Shown in pieces: positions 50,476 to 62,100 of a stretch of DNA of 64,000 nt; position 1 is the stretch's first letter, and each line of letters opens with the position of its first letter. A program made the translations under genes and the position numbers. Where the stretch lies: NCBI GenBank assembly GCA_016169945.1, contig JADLSH010000220.1, positions 4,451,001 to 4,515,000 on the forward strand, read 5' to 3'. Under the pieces are notes generated by a model. It did not search any database, was not told where the DNA came from, and saw only the letters and a list, made by a program, of their open reading frames with translations. Source of the DNA: Trachythela sp. YZ-2020 (lineage: Eukaryota > Cnidaria > Anthozoa > Malacalcyonacea > Clavulariidae).

Positions 50476-52445
50476 TTCTTCCTCGCTATGCTTTATACTA
50501 CTGACTACATGCTCTACATCCTTTTCAAAATTTTGCCCGAATATTAAAGCTTACCCAAAATGCCCGAATTTGGATAATAACATATTGATAAAAATAATAA
50601 TATATTTTACAATTACATTGTAAAATTGTATTTTACAATATGCTGTGAACTCAAAACAAACGATTACAAATCTATGAGTAGGTACACAACTTACCTATAT
50701 CGTCCATGTCGTTGACCAAAACGTTGGTCAATTATTTTCAGGTTAAGCATGTCGTTCTTAACATTTTTGTTGGCATGTGCTCGTCAGGGCCGAGCCACGA
50801 TGTTAACATTGGCGTAGAAATTGGCGAAAAGGTCGACAATCTGCAGGGGGTGCTGGGGCATGTTCCCCCGGAAAATTATGAAAATATGAGGGTTCTAAAA
50901 GGGTATTTCGTGCACTCTGAGACCACTCTGCATGATACCCAGATCAGTAATTTACATTCAAAATCGCGTACACTCATTGCCATGGTTCAATAATAATAAT
51001 AATGGTTCAGATTATCAGTTACTAAGTAATCATTGAATCTAATTCTTATTCTATTAAAAATATTTTCCGTGAAATAATTGGTGCGACAAATGTCACTAGC
51101 ATTTTCTCCGTTCACCATTGGCTACGGCTCCGCTTGTCAATGTTAAGGAGAGCGATAGAATTCAAGCGTGCTAGGTCTATTGTCAGTGTGCGAAGATAAG
51201 TTTTCATGCACCGTTCTCATTATAGCCATTCTCGTTAGAGCTAGAGCCAATTCTTCTTCGGTCAGGCAAAGGCATGCACCTGAATTACAGAAATGTTCAA
51301 ATTATACTATAATTGTTTTCCAATAGTTCAGACTAAATAATTCAGACATAATAGTTCAGACTAAATAATTCTATCTTACCCGAATATTCGTGAACCATTT
51401 GCTCGAATGACTTGAAGTTTCGCCTTCTCGAATCGACCCACAAAATATTTAAATTACCGCTCGTTTCTCGCTGCTTTCCAAGTAAACGCCGTCCTGGTAG
51501 GATTGCCAGTTTGTCGCGAATGTTTTCACAATATATTTATTCACTTTACAATAAAGAACTCGCTTAAACTCTCACATTTAGTCTTTATTTTTCTCTCAGT
51601 TGCACCATAAAACCGATCCCTTCCCTGAGTCATAGAGTAAATATTATATAGAGGGTTCACTCTCGTTGGAACCGTTGAAGATTTTGGGGTCGCGCATATG
51701 TCATTACGCATGTTGGCCGCCATTACTCTGGCCAGTCAATTGCTTTTTCTGGCCAATAAGCACGCTGAACTGGCTGGTCCGCCAATACTCTGGCCAGTAA
51801 ACTGCATATTTTTGCATAAAAACCGAGGACACGTTGCACCGCTGAGTGGCCCTTCTGTATAGATCTTTATTCTGTGCCCGGGTCCTTTCCGATGAGGGGA
51901 AGGGAGATTAATGTGTGTTACAAGTGCAAATATTGACCTATAATCCAAAACTGCAGGTGTCCCAACAACTTTTGAAAGTGATTGTCTGAGAGGCGTCTAT
52001 AACCTCCTTGAGTCAAAGAGTATTTTTTAAAGTTATTTTCATGAAATGCAAATAGCATTTAGCGTAAAATATTTACCGAATTGCATTGGCATATAATATT
52101 TCGTTTCCTATTGTGCTTTGGTCAGTATACTTGAAATATAACGCGATAGAATAGTATATTATATATGGAGTTATAAATATATGCGATGTATTGGGAGGGA
52201 AGTGCGTCAAGAGGTATATTATTGAAACTGGTCTATGCAAGCGTGAAATGCAAATTTATCTGAAACATTAGCGTCATCGATTATTGTTCAGTAAAATGCA
52301 CGTGAAAATCGATGGACACTGCGTATGAGCCGTGCATATTTGACGAAATTGTACAATGTGTCTGTGTTATAACTTTATAGCGTCTGTCGTTGTTTTGTTA
52401 TACTGTATACCAACATGATCTTTGAGGAGAAGATATCTGATTGAG
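50476..52445. other. Intergenic sequence between the LINE and the dehydrogenase gene
   Basis: No gene recognised. Frames at 50706-50993 and 51541-51948 have no similarity I know. Near 51290-51370 'ttcagactaaataattca' is repeated. Confidence 0.35.
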
Positions 52446-52645
52446 TCTTTATGTAGCCCTAGCTACACGAATTATGTCTGTGATTATATATAGGGTTAGG
52501 GTTAGGATTGGGGTTAGGATTAGGGTTAGGATTGGGGTTAGGATTAGGATTATGGTTAGGATTGGGGTTAGGATTGGGGTTATGGTGGGGGTTGGGGTTA
52601 AATATACATTTCGTGTAGGGCTACATAAAGACCCTACCCCCACCT
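52446..52645. repeat. Telomere-like TTAGGG repeats within a short insertion
   Basis: 52488-52600 is a degenerate array of 'gggttagg' and 'ggattaggggtt' units. 'atgtctgtgatta' occurs directly before (52473-52485) and directly after (52646-52658) the segment, which looks like a target duplication. The ends 'ctttatgtagccctagctac' (52447) and 'tgtagggctacataaag' (52614) are inverted. A related copy lies at 52755-52880. Confidence 0.75.
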
Positions 52646-52671
52646 ATGTCTGTGATTAAATGCGATTATAT

Positions 52672-52710
52672 TTCCAGACGAAGGGCCTTCGCTCGAAACG
52701 TCGAAGTTCT
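52672..52710 (+). ncRNA. Hammerhead-like motif of the second PLE family
   Basis: 'cagacgaagggccttcgctc' + 'gaaacgtcgaagttct': core CAGACGA (consensus CUGANGA, so U4 is changed to A), GAAA, cleavage-type GTC, and stem I TTC/GAA. Followed by 'ttcaggtagttttacacaac', which also follows the minus-strand copy at 55245-55283. The shared core change suggests a subfamily variant or loss of activity. Confidence 0.5.
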
Positions 52711-52754
52711 CATTGTATTTTTCAGGTAGTTTTACACAACAGTCAACCGCCGTA

Positions 52755-52880
52755 ATTAATATATAGGGTTAATAGTGTTGAGGTTAGGGTGGGGGTTGGG
52801 GTTAGATCGAGTGGGGGTTAAAATTAATTATACATTTCATGTAGGGCTACATAAAGAGCCTACCCCCCACCTGAGCCCAC
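52755..52880. repeat. Second copy of the telomere-like insertion
   Basis: 'atatatagggtta', 'ggttagggtgggggttgggg', 'acatttcatgtagggctaca' and 'taaag.gcctacccccc.acc' repeat the layout of 52484-52642 with fewer TTAGGG-type units. Confidence 0.65.
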
Positions 52881-53043
52881 CTGTTCTATGCAATAGGAAG
52901 TGAGAGCCTTTCACAAAACTCAAGAGCTGAGCCGGAAGTCAGAAGAGCTAATACCGCCTGTCACGCAGGCTACGTGTCTATTTGTTTACTTGTTTGCGAA
53001 CTGAAAAATTCAGAGAATTGCAGTATTGGTATTATATGTCAAG

Positions 53044-53188
53044 ATGTCTTTAGCAAATGTTACATGTCTTGTCGGTACATTTTACGTGTTTTATTTGTTG
53101 TTGAAATGTCTCAAGTTTGTTTTGGAAGTATTAAAGACGACATTCCTTGGAGGAAACATTGATTTCAGGCGTTTCGGTGAATGGGCAG
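53044..53188 (+). CDS. SDR exon 1
   Basis: Starts [20 protein letters not shown] and ends DFRRFGEWA; donor GGCAG|GTATTT. It holds the membrane anchor. The choice of ATG rests on the helix position and the family's typical start about 48 residues before the TGxxxGIG loop. Confidence 0.85.
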
Positions 53189-56100
53189 GTATTTAGCTGT
53201 TTGATGTTTTCATATTGACTAATTTAGCGATATTTAGTTTCTCTTCAAATGGTGTGCATAAATTATTTGTAAAATCGAATTGAGATTACATTAAAAGAAA
53301 AATAGGTCAAAATATAGCTTCTATAGTATAATTTTGCAAACAAATTGCTTTGCATTTATATTGCATATTGAGCTAGCTTGTGAACACGTATAATATATAC
53401 CTCCCATCACTGCTCTCTACGTTTCTAGCAGTGGCACTTCAGCAGGTTGGTCAGGGGAATTACACTGAGACCACATAGTTGATGATGTTTTGCAAATTCC
53501 CAGCAGTGATATAATTGAATGTTTATACACTGTTGCACACACCGCAGGGGTGCAGGATGTCTTGTAGCACATGGTGCTTTCCCTGTAAATATGCAAAACA
53601 TACGCCAATGCAAACCTATGTTATATGCCAAACATGCAACACTGTCACACCTCTGGACAAAAGATATGACGACATGAGACTGTCACATTTACAAAGTGAA
53701 TATACAGTATCATATAGGTTGAACCACATACAATAATTAGATAAAGTGTGAAGAGCACAGATGCCAATATACACAAACCAATTACTGCCTGTCCAGAGAA
53801 TAAAATAACTAATTTAAGCCAATTAAGCTGCAGGTACACTGATTTTAACTCCATATGATAGAGGTTTTCTAAGTTTTGTACACAGAATGCAACCTGGGTT
53901 ATAGTGCTACTGTGGGGATTGTGCAGCTAGATTGCATTACCACTGAGTCCTGTGACCACCACATTAATAACATCCCAGGGTTAGGGTAAGACCAACTAGA
54001 TGGACGAGGAGGGGGCACTGAGTGGGTGCTGGTCATAACGTTGTGTACGACCATGATCGACTGAGGCTGCGACATCAGGCAGATTGAGGGCTACTACCTT
54101 GATGGCTTGGGGCCCTCATCAAACATTGCCTATTAAGCATTGTTTTTTATATTAGTGATTACAGGTTGTACAGACGGCATTGGAAAGTCGTATGCTAAAC
54201 AGGTAAATGAACATATGTGGAAAAATAGTTGACTAGAGCATGCAAGCACTGCTCGTACGCAGGGGCGGAAATAGTGGGGGGTGTGGAGGGGGGGTGTGAC
54301 ACCCCCCAATGTGTAGAAATTGCCACTTTTTAGGGCAAATTTACCAAGTTCGTCGCCCAAAAATTTTGTCGTAATATTTTGAGAAAATTTGGGGGCTTTT
54401 TAATTGAAAAACCATTAAAAATTTGGGAAAATTGAGCGAATTGTGATTCCTCATGTCTCGAAACATAATAGTTTTGCGAATAATAGTTGGGCGAGAGGGG
54501 GCGGGGGGAGGAGTCGTTTTACTTATTTTTCATCGGGCAAAATTTGTTCACCCCCCTAATGCTGTAACCCTAGTTACGCCCCTGCTCGTACGAAATGTTA
54601 CACAGACACTGACAGGAAATTTCTTAAGGTTGAAGGCTTTTTTCACATACTGTAATTGTCTCACTATGGCCAACAGGCATCATTCCTTAAATAAAACTAA
54701 ACCATGCTCACTAGAGAGTATATAGTATGTATGCTTGGGCAATATGGATAGATTTAACACAAAAATAATGTTACAGTACCATCTGGTCGGCAGGAAATCT
54801 TTATTTCTCACAGGAAAAAGTTATTTTTCCCAACCGTGTAAATGAATCAATTTACATGACCACTGCAGCTGGTATTAAGCAGGCCATTATTTATGGGAAG
54901 GTTTGCAAGCTGAATTTCTCTCAATCGATAAAGACTCGGGGAGTGCACACACCAATATTTGCGGCAACCACTGAGACTGAAAACTGCGAAAAATTTCATA
55001 TTTTTCACTTCTACGTTTCGACTAATCTTTAGTCATCCTATAAACTATATATACAGGGTCTGATATATAGGTGATAAAAAATCTGTCAACATATCTTAAT
55101 TCTTAATTAAGGATAACAAGTTCTTTTGACACTTTAGTTCCCTGGATATGTAACTTAAGCCTCTTTATATAATAGAAGTGACCAGTTTCTAGATTAGGCG
55201 GTTGACTGTTGTGTAAATTAAACTACCTGAAAAATACAATATTAAGAACTTCGACATTTCGAGCGAAGGCCCTTCGTCTGGAAGTTAGTAGAATGGGTCG
55301 GGAAAAAAACATGTGCTTTTATAGTGAATACAAAAGCGATCACGTGAAAAAAAATAAACCAATCAGATGGATTTCATCAAAACAAACTATAAACAAAATA
55401 TGGAAATCACATTAATTAAGGAGAAGCGAACAAAATAAGAAAGTCAGAAATTAAGGAACTATGTATGAGATGAGATGAGACGAGGTGAGATGTAGAGTAT
55501 CTGCTTATGACTGGCATAAACAATTAGGAGTTAAATCGCATTTCTTGCCTTTTGCGGCTATCATTGCTGCCAGAAATGGGACACAGAGCTCATTGCTTGC
55601 GACAGCACGACGATGCTCACCAAACCTTATCCTTAAATATCTACCAGTTTCACCAATGTAGAGCATGCCACATTTACTGCATGAAATACAGTAGTTGAGA
55701 TGAGAGGAGGTGCGCGTGAAATAGTGCTTAATAGTGTACTTAGATTACAGGTTTTACACAGCTTCACACCACAAGGAAACGTGCCACGAGTCCTGTGGTA
55801 GAGAGCTGTGGACTAGGGTTTCACGGATATTTTTACTATATCGAAACGAGACTAGGGGATTATCGGTGAAAATGGAAGATGTTTCAGGGTCGTTTTTCAA
55901 GATATGAAAATTCTTCCTAATGACATCCCTTACTTTAAAATTGAAGGGATGGTAACTGAGAACTAGGGGTATTTTGTTGTTGGGAACATTAGACAGTCTC
56001 TAAGGGTTCAGATCGGGGAATATTGGAGGCCTTCGAAAAGGTAGTATCTAAGAGAGGGATTTGGATAACCACCATCAATAACTTCATCACTTTTGGTCAT

Positions 56101-59100
56101 CTTCCAGAAACTGCCAAGCATCTCATAACCACCACACCTCGCACACCTGTCATGTACTTCTTACCCAAAATCCACAAACTCAACAACCCAGGTAGACCCA
56201 TTGTCTCTGCGTGCGGTTGTCCCACCGAGCTCATCTCTAGCTACCTCGATCGTGTTATGGCACCCTTGGTTAAGGACTTACCATCCTATATCAAGGACAC
56301 CAAACATGCTCTCCAAATCATTCAGAACATCCAATTTCATAACACTCATTTTCATCATGGATGTCAAGTCCTTCTACACTGTCATTCCCCATCATGGTTT
56401 GAGGGCACTTAAATTCTTCTTAGATAAGCGCCCTGACCAGGAACCGTCTACCACTGTTTTGATTCGTTTGGCTGAGTTAGTGCTCACCCTCAACAATTTT
56501 TCATTTGACGGTGAGCATTACCAACAAGTAATAGGTGTAGCCATGGGAACCAAAATGGGTCCCAACTATGCCAATCTATTCGTTGGTTTTGTGGAAAAGC
56601 AGATCTTCGAGCAAAACACTGATCCCATACCTGATTACCTTTGTAGGTACATTGATGACTGTCTCGGCACAGCATCATGTTTCCGCGGAGAGTTGGAGAA
56701 GTGTATTATCTTTGTTAATAACTTCCACCCAGCACTCCAGTTCACGTGGGAGATCAGTGAGACCAGTGTATCGTTCTTAGATATACTTGTATCTATCAAT
56801 GGCAATAGACTTGTTACTTCTGTGTTCTACAAACCTACTGACTCCCATAGCTATCTTCTCTTTACTTCTTCCCACCCCAACCACACTAAAAGGTCTATTC
56901 CCTTCTCTCAGTTCCTTCGCCTTCGCCTTCGCCGCATTTGCAGTGAAGAATTGGACTTCCATACCAAAAGTCAGGAAGTAAAAAGCCCCCAAATTTTCTC
57001 AAAATATTACGACAACATTTTTGGGCCTCATTTTTGCCCGACGAACTTGGTAAATTTGCCCTAAAAAGTGGCAATTTCTACACATTGGGGGGTGTCACAC
57101 CCCCCCTCCACACCCCCCACTATTTCCGCCCCTGCGTACGAGCAGTGCTTGCATGCTCTAGTCAACTATTTTTCCACATATGTTCATTTACCCTCTCTTA
57201 GATACTGCCTTTTCGAAGGCCTCCAATATTCCCGATCTGAAACCCTTTGAGACCCTGTGTCTACTGTTCACAACAAGAAAATACCCCCACTACTCAGATA
57301 CGATCCCTTCAATTTTCAAATAAGGGATATCATTAGGAGGAATTTTCATATCTTGAAAAACGACTCTGAAACATCTTCCATTTTCACCGATGATCCCTTA
57401 ATCTCGTTTCGACATAGTAAAATATCCGTGAAACCCTAGTCCACAGCTCTCTACCACATGACTCGTACAGTGGCGTAACGTTATATCAGGGGGCCTCCGG
57501 TTCAAAAATTTTGAAGGCCCCCTAGTACGAGTGCCGAAGGCACAAGCTCGCGCCGAAGGCACGAGCATTCTAGGAGGGTCCGGAGGCATGCCCGCCCCGG
57601 AAAATGTTTAAATCTAGAATCTCTGAAATGCCATTTCCTGGACTTTGGGGGAAGATTTTACAGAATTCTGACGGTCAGAAAACGACATTTTAATACACTG
57701 TATATCAAGAAAGAATATATGCTATACTTGCACATGGCGTCGCTTACCGTAGCTGTCGGTGATTTCCTTTGTGTTTTGTTCATGAATTAGTAATTACTAA
57801 TGAGTTTGAGAAGTCTCAGAAATTAAATTGCTCAAACATCAGTTGTTTCTCTACGAGCTAACGAGATTCAATAAAAATGTAGAAGGGCTTGTTTCATAGG
57901 AATGTCGCCTACTGTAAAATCTTTATATCATCTGTGTTTCTCTTAATAGTTGGCTGCCAAAGGTCTGAATATTATATTGATGAGTCGAAGTAAGGAAAAG
58001 CTTGATGACATTGCGTCTGAAATTGGTGAGTAATGGCTATACTATATTCAATACTATAGAAGGCACTCAGGGACTGCACACTTCCATATCAAGTCAAGTT
58101 TTGACACCTTGCCTTGTTTACGTTTCTCTGGCAGGCTGGCAGGCAAAGGCTTTCTAAAGCTCCCAAGAGAGCTTCGTTATGGTGATATACATTGTTGAAT
58201 CAGAATAGAGAACATTATTTTTTGTATAATCGGAATTTGCCTGGCAGCCAAATGTAAACAAGGCAAGGAGCCTATTCATGCATAAATTATACAGACACTA
58301 ATTACGCATTCAGTTCTGTTCAGCCGGAAAAGCAAGACAAACTTTTGTAAATTTATCGTCCAATTTTCATCCAAACTCAACCAAAATTTAATCAATTTGT
58401 CTTTGGGATATAGCCATTAGCTCTTCAAACTTTCGTATCAAAATGTTTGATATTTGTTCAGTTATGGCGCTCACAGACAAACACACACACGCATACGCAC
58501 ATACAAACCCACGTGAAAACATAACCTCTTTGCCGACTTTGCGGACGTAGTAATCATCTTATAAAGTCCGTTACATATCCAGTCGAACCTGTATTAGATA
58601 CGGCACCATATTAAGCGGTCATATTTTACTACTGTAAGCGGTCATTTGCCACAGTCAGGAAAATTTCTTACGCTGTTGAAGGGATCACCTTGGACAAAAA
58701 CGGTCACTGGAAAAGAACTAAAACTAGAACAAGTTGAGTAAGATAAGATTTAAAAGAATATCATTTTCTTTAACTTTATAACAACCCAACTGTCTATTAA
58801 AATCTCATTATTTGAACTTCAGTTACAATCCCAAGTTCACTTTACAAACAACTATACAGCTATTTCAATTAAGGTTGTCCCCGAGCAAAGCGGAAAAGTC
58901 GAATACGAGGGCGAAAGGCTTGCTGGGAATCGCTAAAATATTAATGGCCAAGAATTTGACAAACTTCAGTGGTTTCCTAAGAGATTAGCAATAATATTTC
59001 AAATTAGAAACGTATTAAATATTTTGTGGGATGTTCTTTGTGGGTAATTCCTTTGAGACGTTTTTATGCACCAGTGGCTCAGAGCTGTGAATGAATCAAG

Positions 59101-62100
59101 GTGGCATTTATGGCTGACATAGAATTTTGTGATGGAACAAGTTCGAGGCATTTTCCACTACGTTATAACGACAGGAGTCACGAATAATCATAAGTTTTGC
59201 AGAACGTTTAATTGCAAATTGGTATACAGGGTGTATAAAAAACAAACCTTTCGAAATTAACATATTCTTCTTAACCATAAGATTTTATACCCTTGGGAAT
59301 TTAAAATGCCTTCGAATCGTATGAGTACTATGTTAATTTCTTAGGAATCCACTGAGGTTTGTCAAATTCTTGGTTCATTAATTTTTTGGCGATTCCCAGC
59401 AAGCCTTTCGCGCTCATATTCGACTTTTCCGCTTTGCTCGGGGACAACCTTAATTGAAATAGCTGTATACGTACGTATATTACACCTGCTATGTTCGTAC
59501 GTCGGTTTAGGTGTCCAAAGAATGTCTGTGGCGAAAAATGCCATATACAATCATACATGTGTAAATTTCTGCTTGTGTGGGGTTCGTAATGTAAAATCAC
59601 ACAGGATACGATCATAACTTATACTACTGTAACAGCATCTTTTACAGTACTAATGTAACTTTTCTATCTGTACTGAAGTATATTGTCAACATGATGTTGA
59701 CTCAAGCCGGGTTGAGTACAAGTTGATGTTCACGATATCTTGTTGGGTTTTAGCTATGAAGTACCTATAAATTTGAAACCTTTTCATTTCTCAGGAAAGG
59801 ACTACAAGGTCAAAACTAAAATTATCCAAGTTGAGTTCTCTGGTGGTCATGAAATATATGAACCAATTGCCAAAGAACTGAAGGAGTTTGAAATAGGTGT
59901 TTTGGGTAAGTATGCATGCGTTTCTCAATCGACAAGCAAACTTAAGAAACTAGTATATTTATTGCATAATCTGTAAAATATTGGTAAAACAAAGAGTAGA
60001 TAGCTCAGATATCTGTAGATTGCTTGATTGCTATGTTTAGTTGTAAGCTGTTAGCCAATCAGAAGACGCGGGGTGAGAACGATGTAAAATAGATAAGATC
60101 GATTAAAGAATATGAACAACTTTTTTAGTAAACAACGTTGGTGCCGGTGCCCCTCCTGCCTATCTCCACGAATTATCAACTGAGGTTAGTATTTGTTAGT
60201 TCATTACTACACTTGCTCCAAGCTCCAAGTCTCTCTTTCTCTGATCCACTACACAGGGTGTATAAAAAAAGGTAATCCAACTTTAGCGTGCTCTTGTGTG
60301 TTCAATATTGCGTGCAAAAAAAATGATTTTTTCATATTTGTAAAGACTAGGGTTTTAGCTCTTGATTGACAGCTGTTTTGTATCATTCCAAGCAGAAATG
60401 ACCAAATACGAGCTTAAAAATACAGGTTAAAAATTGCTGGTCGAAAATGCATCTCTCCACCTCGGTGCTTAATTTAAGCAGTACATAATAAAATAGAAAG
60501 CAATCAGTAATAACTACTTGTCTTGCCAAACAATAAGTTTAAAACATTTATGAGAAATGATATAATTTTATTCCATATGTTAGGGCTCTTTAAATTAAAA
60601 TTCATGAATTATTCGATTCGTATTTGGTCATTTCCCTTTGTAATGATACAAGAAAGGTATTATTGGACAGCTAATAGCCTGATTGTTATTGCTATGTAAA
60701 AATGTCATCGAAAAACGCAACATAAAACGCTCACAGACCTGCTGAAGTTGGATTACTTGGATTTTTTAAACACCTTGTACTACGAATTATATGACGTAGC
60801 GCGAGAGAGAGACCTGTGACTCCGAATTATGCCAATTTGTTTAGTTATTCTTGTCAAAGTTATAAATCTTTCAGTTTTATAATCTGTTCAGTTTATTCAC
60901 TTTTGTCAAGTTTTGTTTAGTTTATTCTGTTCAGAAGTAACTCTTTCAGTTGTATATTCTGCTCAGTTTATTGTGTTGGCTTCCGGTTTCAATGTGTACA
61001 AGTAGAAATTGCATTGTGTTGCGTGCTACGTCATGTTCTTCGCACTATAGTGGAGCGACACAGGACTCAGAGGTAATGTCACTTGGAGCAGTCTATATCA
61101 TTCAGTAGCGGAGACATCGCGATACTGTCCCCCGACCATTTGAGTGTTGGGTAAATTCCAGTCCGCGGAACTGTTTTGTCGCGGTTTTAAATAAACCAAT
61201 CCTGATGCACCATCAATGAGAATTGTCTGCATGTAAAACGGTTTTTGGTTTTCGTTTCCATATCCGAGATAAAACAAGCTCTTTTTATCTTTTCTTATCA
61301 GAAAGTTGTGTAACCTTGGTAAACCCATATTAGAATTGAGACGATATTGCTATAATTAAATTTTTAACCTTGGTGATGAGGTAATTCTGTATTTCAGGTT
61401 GTGTGGAGACAGATTAATGTCAATATAATGTCGACGGTTATGGTGAGCAAATTTTGCGGGATCAAACGATATAACCCGAGGCAACGGCGCATCGGCGATA
61501 GTCCGGGGCGAGGGTACTAATTCCGCTCGGATATTGTACCTACTTACACGCGTGCAGAAAAGGAGAGCTAGCGAAGTGAAAAGTCCATCAATTATCGGCA
61601 GAGCGCTTACTTATTATTTTCACATGAGTGTGATGAGTAAAGTCACCAGCGAGAATCGAACCCACTTGCTCGAAACGTCGAAGTTCTTGGATGTTTTAAG
61701 GTAGTTTTATCCTAAAATCTAAAGACCCACAGCTTATCGTTTGTAGACGCTACCTAGACCAAAGTAGTGAGCGAAAACATGATTGTCTGGTATTAAACCT
61801 GGTTGCCGAAAATATTGTGGTAAATAATTAGTATCTGGTCTCTACTGAACATCATTCCGTATATGTGTTCTTTATGTTTCTCTCTTTTAAATTATCATGC
61901 TGTTTCGGTATATTGTGGTAGGTTGGTTCAAATACAGTATAACAACTGAATTAATATTTCGAACTTAATCAATATTTTTCCATAAATTGAAAGTCTGATG
62001 TTCACAAATCTTTTATTAAATAATTTTTCTTTAGTTAACAAGATTACTCATTCCTGCAATGGTCGAAAGGTATAGATAGATTTTAGTTGCTGATGAGCAT

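Noticed and set aside
50706..50993. 95-codon ORF (contains SSGPSHDVNIGVEIGEKVDN)
   Set aside because: No recognised family, no splice or promoter context, and it lies in repeat-rich intergenic sequence.
52974..53162. 62-codon ORF overlapping the dehydrogenase start in another frame
   Set aside because: The in-phase exon 53044-53188 with a membrane helix and GEWA|VITG junction explains the region better.
54133..54360. Minus-strand 75-codon ORF over SDR exon 2
   Set aside because: It is antisense to a confident exon and runs into a MITE-like G-rich sequence.
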